NCBI GenBank assembly: GCA_947175655.1
Contig: CAMWNQ010000125.1
Coordinates: 1 to 5,134, forward strand
Origin: an uncultured Clostridia bacterium
GTDB lineage: Bacteria; Bacillota; Clostridia; Oscillospirales; Ruminococcaceae
Direction: 5' to 3'
DNA length: 5,134 nucleotides
How positions within the stretch are numbered: position 1 is the stretch's first letter; each line of letters starts with the position of its first letter. The position numbers and the translations under genes were made by a program. This document shows, piece by piece, positions 1-4,840 of this stretch. A model generated the notes under the pieces. That model ran no database searches, was not told the origin of the DNA, and saw only the letters and a list, made by a program, of their open reading frames with translations.

Positions 1-943
1 GTATATATTTTTTCTGTTTGAATGAATAGTAATAATAACTTTTTTCAACTGACTCACTCTGTTCTGGTTCTTCCTGACTGTCAGTAACAATTAAATCGCC
101 GTTTTCTGCGTCATCAAGATTGAGAAGTTTATGAATATCGTAAAAAATACCTCGCATTTCAAATAAACGACGATGAGACAAAGCACTGCTAAGAACATCA
201 ACTGAAGAATCGATAACAGTGTCACTATAAGGTTTACCGTTCTTTCCGACCAAGTAAGAAGTAGCCTTGACAGAGTACTTAGCAACTTCCGCAACAGCAG
301 AAGCTAAGGACTTCCCTCTTCCCTTGCTGGTCTTACGGTCATAACATTTTTTAACATTTACCTGATTTATCCTGTTATCTCCATAACAATCACACCACAT
401 AGAAAGAAATTCTTTCTGACTTATAAAGTCATCAGAAGTAAAGTAATCTTTAGAAACCGCCAGTATACAATGATAATGAGGGTGATATGTATTATATGAT
501 TTTGATTTTTTGTTAAGATTATGGGTAACTTCAAGAGCCTTGAAATATCCTTTTACCGCAATATCAAAACGTTTTCTCTTTCTGAGCTTAGACCAAGCAT
601 TTTGAAGTCTATCAAGAGTTTTAGGCAAATCTGAACCAGAACAGTTAGGAACAGTAAGAGTCAGAAATATAAAATTATATTTATCCTGAATTTGATTTAC
701 TATCTGAACCATCTGACCAGAAATCTTTAAGGACTTACGCCAAGCACACATAGGACAAAGGCGGTCACGACAAAAATCAGCGTGTTCGAGCTTAGAACCA
801 GAAAAGGAAAGATGTGTACTGCAATGTTTAGTATTATGTGACTTATTATCCAAGCCTAAACGTTTGTAACTTTTAGATAATATTTCAGAAAGTTCTTTTT
901 TGGGCTGAAACTTTTCTTTAAGCTCCTTTTCAATTGATTCCAT
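1..943 (-). CDS. rep: Rolling-circle replication initiator, Rep_1 (pUB110/pC194) family, 3' end beyond window
   Basis: This protein should nick the double-strand origin, stay covalently attached to the 5' end and drive rolling-circle replication. It starts at ATG 943-941 behind the ribosome site AAGGCGGTGA; 314 codons lie in the window with no stop. Visible motifs are a Cys cluster FCRDRLCPMCAWRK (residues 57-70), motif 1 FLTLTVPN (93-100), the metal-binding HUH motif HPHYH (154-158) and motif 3 EVAKYSVK (219-226). Y223 is the likely catalytic tyrosine. E219 lies four residues before it, the same Glu-x3-Tyr spacing as the pC194 active site. The C-terminal FYDIHKLLNLDD (267-278) is also typical of the family. 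The gene lies directly downstream of a matching origin on the same strand. Ff phages carry an unrelated-looking gene II here, so this is a plasmid-type initiator in a phage-type genome. The acidic tail and the Tyr cluster near residue 303 suggest the C-terminus is close. Confidence 0.95.
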   Translation of the reverse strand, partial: MESIEKELKEKFQPKKELSEILSKSYKRLGLDNKSHNTKHCSTHLSFSGSKLEHADFCRDRLCPMCAWRKSLKISGQMVQIVNQIQDKYNFIFLTLTVPNCSGSDLPKTLDRLQNAWSKLRKRKRFDIAVKGYFKALEVTHNLNKKSKSYNTYHPHYHCILAVSKDYFTSDDFISQKEFLSMWCDCYGDNRINQVNVKKCYDRKTSKGRGKSLASAVAEVAKYSVKATSYLVGKNGKPYSDTVIDSSVDVLSSALSHRRLFEMRGIFYDIHKLLNLDDAENGDLIVTDSQEEPEQSESVEKSYYYYSFKQKKYI

Positions 944-962
944 AAACTCACCGCCTTTAATT

Positions 963-989
963 TTTATATAATTACTTTATTTCAGCCAA
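963..989 (-). promoter_or_regulatory. Possible weak rep promoter
   Basis: On the minus strand a TATAAA-like -10 (968-963) lies 15 bases downstream of TTGGCT (989-984), a poor -35 with short spacing. The stretch is AT-rich and immediately precedes rep. It overlaps the outer arm of the origin hairpin, so origin folding or Rep binding could affect it. Rep could equally be transcribed by read-through from the Zot-like gene upstream. Confidence 0.25.
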
Positions 990-1050
990 TTAGAAACTAC
1001 TGCCTTGCTTCGCCGTCAGTAGTTTCTAATGTATCAAGAAAAGGGCTGAA
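981..1050 (-). other. Double-strand origin (dso) of rolling-circle replication, pC194/pUB110 type
   Basis: Read on the minus strand, the octamer TCTTGATA (1039-1032) matches the nick sequence of pC194/pUB110-family origins, where cleavage falls between G and A (here between 1035 and 1034). It sits between two nested inverted repeats. The outer one is TTCAGCC/GGCTGAA (981-987 with 1044-1050). The inner one is a perfect 14-bp repeat, ATTAGAAACTACTG and its complement (989-1002 with 1017-1030), with a 14-nt loop. In the folded minus strand the nick site lies in a 13-nt one-sided bulge (1031-1043), exposed to Rep. The cognate Rep_1 gene starts about 40 bases downstream. The polarity makes the minus strand, which is also the coding strand, the displaced and presumably packaged strand. 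Confidence 0.85.
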
Positions 1051-1119
1051 ACCCTCTAAAAACTGAGGAAATCTTGACATTTTACAAAACGATTTTAATA
1101 AGCTTCTGGATAAGCAGTT

Positions 1120-1150
1120 CGGCGGGCTTCCCAGAGGGAAGCCCCGGCCG
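1120..1150 (-). repeat. GC-rich hairpin between the Zot-like gene and the origin (packaging-signal or terminator candidate)
   Basis: The perfect 9-bp inverted repeat GGGCTTCCC (1124-1132) and GGGAAGCCC (1136-1144) has only a 3-nt loop. CGGC (1120-1123) with GCCG (1147-1150) extends the stem past a 2-nt bulge. It begins 2 bases after the stop of the Zot-like gene. It is much more GC-rich than its surroundings. The minus strand has no T-run after it, so it is not a standard intrinsic terminator, though it could protect a 3' end. In Ff phages the packaging signal is an imperfect hairpin just after the last morphogenesis gene and before the origin, which is this position. The role is inferred. 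The stretch between it and the origin (1051-1119) shows nothing else I can support. Confidence 0.6.
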
Positions 1151-1152
1151 CA

Positions 1153-2004
1153 CTACTTCTTAGATTCAGCATCGTGATTAATAATAGTTGTTGATTTTAA
1201 ATTGGTCAATTGCTCCGATGCAGGCTTGAAGCCTGATTTTGTAAGACTGCAAATAGTCTTATAGCTATCAAACATATTTCTTAATTCCTCGTCGTGAACA
1301 AAGAAGAAAAATTTTTTAAGTTTTCTTTCTTTCAAATTCCCCTGCTCGTCCAAGATTGGTTTATACACTCTTACAAAAGTGATGCACCCGAACGCAGTAA
1401 AAGGATAATACATCAGGTAAGTATTTTCACGGATTGGCTTAGCAACACGGGAAAATATCTGTGATGTAGCAAGTATACAACGTCTAACCTTTCGTTGCTG
1501 GGTGATGATAGTAAGCATGTCCGGAGGGAAGTTCTTGCTCTGGTTACTGCTGAACCAGTTCTGAATTTCATCAATACAATCAATTTCCCCATAAATGCCA
1601 TTTGTATCAAGTGTGAGTTCTTCCCACGTTGTAAGTTCGTAATCCTGCATCTTGCAAGAAAAATTACTTCTCACTTTGACTCTAGGATATATGGTTTTAT
1701 ACTTGCGTATCAGATAAGCCATAAGGGTTGTTTTACCGCTTCCCTGCTCTCCGCATAAAAGATGCATTCCATATTCTTTAAATGTGTTAGGGTCTATTGT
1801 TATCAAGTCATGTGCATATTGTTTCGGAAAATCTATAAAAAGTCTCCTTAATTTGCTATGCACTTTAAATTTCCCTTTTTCATTCTTTATGGGTTTGACT
1901 TTCTTTACTACTCTGTAATACAGATAAAACATAAAGACAAAGAAAGCGAATGGAGCAGTAACGCAGAATACTATAAAAATAACCTTTAAAACAAAATTAA
2001 GCAT
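1153..2004 (-). CDS. Zot/pI-like assembly ATPase of filamentous phages
   Basis: This is probably the inner-membrane motor that extrudes the ssDNA and swaps SSB for coat protein. The 283-residue product has one long hydrophobic segment at residues 5-31, followed by a basic stretch and a cytoplasmic ATPase domain. The Walker A motif is GEQGSGKTT (85-93, with K91 and T92), a Walker-B-like strand is IDCIDEIQ (141-148, with D145 and E146), and LATSQIFSRVAKPIRE (178-193) resembles the conserved Zot sensor region. Many Gram-negative Zot/pI proteins carry their membrane segment towards the C-terminus. Here it is at the N-terminus and no periplasmic domain follows, which fits a host without an outer membrane. 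The start ATG (2004-2002) follows GCAGGTGA, which overlaps the stop of the 87-residue gene, so translation is probably coupled. Despite the Zot name there is no reason to assume toxin activity. Confidence 0.9.
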   Translation of the reverse strand: MLNFVLKVIFIVFCVTAPFAFFVFMFYLYYRVVKKVKPIKNEKGKFKVHSKLRRLFIDFPKQYAHDLITIDPNTFKEYGMHLLCGEQGSGKTTLMAYLIRKYKTIYPRVKVRSNFSCKMQDYELTTWEELTLDTNGIYGEIDCIDEIQNWFSSNQSKNFPPDMLTIITQQRKVRRCILATSQIFSRVAKPIRENTYLMYYPFTAFGCITFVRVYKPILDEQGNLKERKLKKFFFFVHDEELRNMFDSYKTICSLTKSGFKPASEQLTNLKSTTIINHDAESKK

Positions 2005-2010
2005 AAATTA

Positions 2011-2274
2011 TCACCTGCCCATTGTAGGAATAAAGGACTTAACACGCAGAATTAAAGCCCAGATAACAGTAAAAGAAGAAAGAGAAAGAGAAAAACCAAG
2101 CATTACAATATAGTGTTCTACAGGAAGAATATATCCAACGTTAGTAAGAATTTTTTTCAAACCGTCGAAAGCGTCGGGAGGTATTTCCAAATTGCCAACG
2201 ACAGGAAGAGAGAAAAAATTTATAATACCTGCTACAATGTTATCAAAAAAAGAAAGTATTGCATCAGTAATCAT
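2011..2274 (-). CDS. Small membrane protein, pVI-like minor coat candidate
   Basis: The 87-residue product has a hydrophobic, partly amphipathic N-terminal segment (residues 5-26), the short polar stretch GNLEIPPDAFDGLKKILT, a long hydrophobic region (about 47-76) and a basic tail, LRVKSFIPTMGR. There is no cleavable signal. Size, hydrophobicity and position between the large adsorption-type gene and the Zot-like ATPase correspond to Ff gene VI, whose product caps the pIII end of the virion. That assignment is by context, since sequence similarity to pVI is not evident. The start is firm: a perfect GGAGGTGAT ribosome site lies within the last codons of the upstream gene, and ATG 2274-2272 follows that gene's TAA by 2 bases. 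The gene's own stop overlaps the ribosome site of the Zot-like gene. Confidence 0.8.
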   Translation of the reverse strand: MITDAILSFFDNIVAGIINFFSLPVVGNLEIPPDAFDGLKKILTNVGYILPVEHYIVMLGFSLSLSSFTVIWALILRVKSFIPTMGR

Positions 2275-2276
2275 TA

Positions 2277-3335
2277 TTAATCACCTCCAGAAGCAGAAGC
2301 AACACCATTTATAACATTAGGAAGAATTTTAGTTACTTTCCTGATAAAAAAGTACCAAGAAATTCCAGCTATTAAACTTCTTATAAAATTTCTGTAGGGT
2401 TCAATGACTGACCAATCCATTATACTAACCTTAATACCACTCAAAAAACCATTAAACCTTGTATTGCCTCTGAAATCATCAGGAAATTCAATGTTTAAAT
2501 CTGGAGGAGTGTTTTTGAATTGGAAGTGAAGAAGAAAATCAACAATATCACCAATTTGAAAAACAAATCCAAATTTATCTTTTATAAGTTCCTTAGTATC
2601 TTGAAAAGGGTCACCTTCTGGGATAAAAAGAAATTTTAAACCGTCAAGAATACCATTTTTTAAATCTTCAAAAAATCCACCTATTGCATCAGCAATTTTT
2701 GAAGGTAAATCAAGTATATAACTTGCAACATCTTTCAGCTTACCTAAAATTCCTTTGCTTGTCTCTAACTGTTCCTTGTCTGGTGTTGGTTGTGTGGTAG
2801 GCTGTTCCGGCAGGGGTTCAGGCAATGCATCAGTCAATTCAAGCGATGAGTATATGATATATGGCTTTACATAACTAGACCAACTAGAGTTAGAATAAGT
2901 CTGAAAGCAGAAGAAAAAAGTACCAGTATCAGAAAAAAGATACTCAATATACGAACTATAGTCAAAATCAGTAACCCAAGTAGCAGTCAAAGAACCGTCA
3001 TTGTTCATAACAATTCTGTGAACTGGTATAGTGTAGTTCATAGTGTAATGATTGGTTCGAGTATTAAAATAAAAAGTAGGAACTTCCGAGATAAAAAACA
3101 CTATTAAGTCATTCTTTCCCCAGAAAACTATAAAATCATCAAAAACAGTCTTGCTGTTTTCCTCGACAGTCTTTCTGGCATTCTCTAAAGCTATCTTGCA
3201 ATCTGGTATATATGCATCATTACCATAATAATAACAGCGTTTATCAGTGTTTGACGTTTCATCAGCGAAGACATTCAAAGGAAAGACACTGAAAATAAGG
3301 AAAGCACAAGTAAAAAAGATAATTATTCTTTTCAT
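2277..3335 (-). CDS. Secreted, membrane-anchored minor coat / adsorption protein candidate (pIII-like position)
   Basis: The 352-residue product starts with a clear signal peptide: basic MKR, a hydrophobic core, and likely cleavage after VFA (residue 24). The mature part has an N-terminal domain of about 145 residues rich in Tyr and Phe with C34, C46 and C143. A Pro-rich linker follows (171-186, PEPLPEQPTTQPTP). Then comes a region of amphipathic helices (195-235) ending in FIPEGDPF (237-244), and finally a hydrophobic C-terminal segment near 316-333. Signal peptide, receptor-like domain, linker and C-terminal anchor follow the general plan of Ff pIII, the host-recognition tip protein. The N-terminal domain is not recognisable as any family. 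A longer reading starting at 3374 is possible, but ATG 3335 follows AGAGGAG with good spacing and places the signal peptide at the N-terminus. The start is 2 bases after the previous stop. Confidence 0.85.
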   Translation of the reverse strand: MKRIIIFFTCAFLIFSVFPLNVFADETSNTDKRCYYYGNDAYIPDCKIALENARKTVEENSKTVFDDFIVFWGKNDLIVFFISEVPTFYFNTRTNHYTMNYTIPVHRIVMNNDGSLTATWVTDFDYSSYIEYLFSDTGTFFFCFQTYSNSSWSSYVKPYIIYSSLELTDALPEPLPEQPTTQPTPDKEQLETSKGILGKLKDVASYILDLPSKIADAIGGFFEDLKNGILDGLKFLFIPEGDPFQDTKELIKDKFGFVFQIGDIVDFLLHFQFKNTPPDLNIEFPDDFRGNTRFNGFLSGIKVSIMDWSVIEPYRNFIRSLIAGISWYFFIRKVTKILPNVINGVASASGGD

Positions 3336-3337
3336 TT

Positions 3338-3829
3338 TTATGCTCCTCTTATAATACCAGTCAGGAAGTTCCAAGCCTTACGAAATCCAAGCACAAGCAC
3401 AAGAAAAGATGCAAGTATAAGAAATACAGGTATATAATCAGCCCTGAGAATAGAGTTAATGGAAGACGAAGTAACAGTAGAGCCAACCAGATTAACATCA
3501 TCAAAATCATATTTTGACTCAGGATAATAAAATTCTCCACTGTCTGTATACATATCATAGCTTGAATAAACAATGCCGGAAGTATTAGTATTACGATAAT
3601 AAGAGTAATCCTTACTGAAAGTACTATACCAGCAGTCATTTATAAGTACAAAATTATGTGTCAAGTCTGACAACACATTTCCGTTATCTGTAACAGTGCC
3701 AGAAAACACATCAGACACACCAGTTAATATATAATGATAATTGTTATCATAACATTTTGTGTAAGTAACAAAAAATCTGTCCGGAAAATTTTCGGGCAGT
3801 TCGGGGAGTTTGGAAGTAAGAATACCCAT
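3338..3829 (-). CDS. Minor virion protein candidate with a coat-protein-like C-terminal anchor
   Basis: The 163-residue product has no signal peptide. Residues 1-130 form a polar, strongly Tyr/Ser/Asp-rich domain with two cysteines (C26, C66) that could form a disulfide. Residues 132-148 are hydrophobic, and the protein ends LGFRKAWNFLTGIIRGA. This end is nearly the same as that of the 60-residue coat protein (LGFRKAWSFLRSAIAGA), and the DNA behind it is similar too. The likely topology is N-terminus outside and C-terminus inside, as in coat proteins that insert without a cleaved leader. I infer a virion protein that docks into the coat array by its tail and displays a separate outer domain. 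It starts at ATG 3829-3827 after AAGGCGGTGA and is the first gene after the terminator. No family is recognised for the N-terminal domain. Confidence 0.85.
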   Translation of the reverse strand: MGILTSKLPELPENFPDRFFVTYTKCYDNNYHYILTGVSDVFSGTVTDNGNVLSDLTHNFVLINDCWYSTFSKDYSYYRNTNTSGIVYSSYDMYTDSGEFYYPESKYDFDDVNLVGSTVTSSSINSILRADYIPVFLILASFLVLVLGFRKAWNFLTGIIRGA

Positions 3830-3832
3830 AAA

Positions 3833-3861
3833 TTCACCGCCTTAAAAAAATTTGGCGGTAA
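3833..3861 (-). promoter_or_regulatory. Ribosome site that can pair with the terminator's 3' arm
   Basis: The ribosome site GGCGGTGA (3841-3834) of the 163-residue gene is nearly the same sequence as the 5' arm of the terminator just upstream. The terminator's 3' arm, TTACCGCC (3861-3854), can therefore pair with either one, with a single G-U pair in each case. Pairing with the downstream copy makes an 8-bp hairpin around a 12-nt AT-rich loop and would hide the ribosome site in read-through transcripts. The 20 bases ending in this start codon match those before rep at 18 of 20 positions. Confidence 0.45.
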
Positions 3862-3877
3862 CTGGAACGTCACCGCC
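3844..3877 (-). terminator. Rho-independent terminator after the major-coat-type gene
   Basis: On the minus strand GGCGGTGAC (3877-3869), a 6-nt loop and GTTACCGCC (3862-3854) form a 9-bp stem with one G-U pair. AAATTTTTTT (3853-3844) follows. It lies 34 bases after the coat gene's stop and just before the next gene. Ff phages have their strong central terminator at the same place, between genes VIII and III. There it keeps coat protein transcription high and minor protein transcription low. Confidence 0.85.
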
Positions 3878-3911
3878 TGAGCGACACAATCCATAAACGT
3901 TGTGCCGGATT

Positions 3912-4094
3912 TTATGCCCCCGCTATAGCACTACGGAGGAAACTCCAAGCCTTACGGAAGCCAAGGAATGCAATAACTGCTGGTGCAACTATCGGGATAA
4001 GTTCCTTAACTTCAACAAAAATTTCGGAAAGCATTGCAGAAGTTACACCGTTCCAAGCGCCTGAAGTTGTCTCAAGAAGTAACATTCCATTCAT
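3912..4094 (-). CDS. Major coat protein candidate (pVIII-like)
   Basis: The 60-residue product has the three-part design of a filamentous-phage coat subunit: an acidic, amphipathic N-terminal half (E8, E24, E28, E31), a hydrophobic core (about residues 32-45, IPIVAPAVIAFLG) and a short basic end (R47, K48, R54) to contact DNA. There is no cleavable leader, so it would insert directly with the N-terminus outside, as Pf3 coat protein does. The C-terminal GFRKAW motif recurs in the 163-residue protein. The start ATG 4094-4092 follows the strong ribosome site AAAGGTGGTGA; a second ATG three codons in is also possible. The strong site, the terminator directly behind it and its position after two tiny membrane proteins fit a gene that must be made in great excess. 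The function is inferred from architecture and context. Confidence 0.8.
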   Translation of the reverse strand: MNGMLLLETTSGAWNGVTSAMLSEIFVEVKELIPIVAPAVIAFLGFRKAWSFLRSAIAGA

Positions 4095-4126
4095 TATTCA
4101 TCACCACCTTTCAAATATCTGCCGTC

Positions 4127-4384
4127 TTAAAAAAATATGTTAAAAAGTCTGTAAACAAGTTTGCATACAAACCAAAAAAAGACAGCTAGTATAAAAGAAG
4201 TACCCAGATAAAGAAATTTGTTAAGCAAACCGACATCAACCGAAGCTAAGTTTGACAGGTCAGCAGTTGTCATTGTTGTTGTTTCTGTTGTCACAAAATC
4301 CACCTCTGAAATCTCACTCACAAGCTCAGTAACAACTTCTTCAATTGTTTCAGTCGTCCAAGTTGTCAAATTCTCTTCTTCCAC
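4127..4384 (-). CDS. Small single-span membrane protein, minor coat candidate
   Basis: The 85-residue product starts at GTG 4384-4382 with AGAGG six bases upstream. The N-terminal half is acidic and Thr-rich (for example TTETTTMTTAD at 32-42). A strongly hydrophobic segment (about 57-75, FLYLGTSFILAVFFWFVCK) and a short basic end (K75, R79) follow. Charge distribution predicts N-terminus outside and C-terminus inside. No signal peptide or known family is evident. Its position just before the coat gene is that of the tiny Ff proteins VII/IX, which cap the end of the particle that emerges first, though it is longer than those. Its first 35 bases overlap the end of the preceding 49-codon gene in another frame. 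An alternative is a membrane protein involved in assembly or immunity. Confidence 0.7.
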   Translation of the reverse strand: MEEENLTTWTTETIEEVVTELVSEISEVDFVTTETTTMTTADLSNLASVDVGLLNKFLYLGTSFILAVFFWFVCKLVYRLFNIFF

Positions 4385-4499
4385 TTTCAGCCTCTTCTAC
4401 GTTTTTGTGTTGTGTTAACTTTTTATATAGCTTTTGCGGTACATCAAAAATATAAAGAAGACCAGCAATAGTTATAAACCAACATATAAAATTGACCAT
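4350..4499 (-). CDS. 49-residue single-span membrane protein, pVII/pIX-like candidate
   Basis: This short ORF encodes MVNFICWFITIAGLLYIFDV (residues 1-20), a hydrophobic segment right at the N-terminus, followed by a basic then mixed-charge tail, PQKLYKKLTQHKNVEEAESG (21-40), and RREFDNLDD at the end. The start ATG 4499-4497 follows GATGAGG, whose bases overlap the stop region of the SSB-like gene 12 bases upstream. This good ribosome site and the lack of other coding in the gap are the case for its being real. The last 35 bases overlap the start of the 85-residue gene, so the final residues may simply reflect that overlap. Ff gene VII, a 33-residue hydrophobic virion protein, occupies the same place after gene V. 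Similarity is in size and topology only. Confidence 0.65.
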   Translation of the reverse strand: MVNFICWFITIAGLLYIFDVPQKLYKKLTQHKNVEEAESGRREFDNLDD

Positions 4500-4511
4500 T
4501 ATTTTACCTCA

Positions 4512-4811
4512 TCAAAAACCCCAGATAACAGCGTCATCAGATTTTTCAAGGAGTTCGAGGTTTTCAAGATAACCTTTATTATTCTTATCCACATCGATAA
4601 AATATCCTTTAAGGTTGCAAATCTCTCCTTTGATTTCCCCAAGAATATAAGCATATAAAGGAGATTTGTCATTAACAATAAACTCTTCTGTTGCTTTACC
4701 GTGATAATTCACATTGTTCTTTGCGACACTTAAAGTTAACATATCATGTGTTTCCTTAGTATCTTTATCAACATATGAACGACCACTTACACCAATAATT
4801 AACATCTTCAT
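4512..4811 (-). CDS. Probable ssDNA-binding protein (gene V-like)
   Basis: The 99-residue product looks like a small, soluble, beta-rich OB-type protein. Alternating strands are suggested by LIIGVSGRSYVDKD, HDMLTLSVAK, ATEEFIVND, ICNLKGYFIDVDKN and GYLENLELLE, with Lys, Tyr and Phe available for DNA contact. Inovirus SSB proteins of similar size often carry a VSGR-like first strand and an acidic end. By analogy it would coat the rolling-circle product strand, stop complementary synthesis and hand the DNA to the Zot/pI motor. I start it at ATG 4811, 12 bases after AAAGGTG. A GTG at 4826 overlaps that ribosome site and so is a poor start; ATG 4805 is possible. It is the first gene after the main promoter and long leader. 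In Ff the equivalent protein also represses translation of the replication gene. Confidence 0.65.
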   Translation of the reverse strand: MKMLIIGVSGRSYVDKDTKETHDMLTLSVAKNNVNYHGKATEEFIVNDKSPLYAYILGEIKGEICNLKGYFIDVDKNNKGYLENLELLEKSDDAVIWGF

Positions 4812-4840
4812 AATTTCTTTAAACACCTTTCATTTTTATT

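Noticed and set aside
91..294. Minus-strand 67-codon hydrophobic ORF
   Set aside because: It lies wholly inside rep in another frame. The Rep motifs establish the coding frame.
1074..1102. Plus-strand promoter starting TTGACA (1074-1079)
   Set aside because: The -35 is perfect but the -10 at proper spacing is AATAAG, and no plus-strand gene follows. A role in priming the complementary strand cannot be shown.
1120..1150. Ordinary rho-independent terminator after the Zot-like gene
   Set aside because: The stem is good but no T-run follows on the minus strand, so I list it as a hairpin of unknown role.
1413..1758. ORFs on both strands inside the Zot-like gene
   Set aside because: They overlap the ATPase core, whose Walker motifs show the true frame.
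3361..3639. Minus-strand hydrophobic ORF of 92 codons
   Set aside because: It is an alternative frame inside the 163-residue gene. The latter has the ribosome site, the coat-like tail and tight spacing to the next gene.
4218..4418. Plus-strand Ser/Val/Thr-rich ORF of 66 codons
   Set aside because: It is the antisense shadow of the Thr-rich region of the 85-residue gene; the repetitive composition comes from that.
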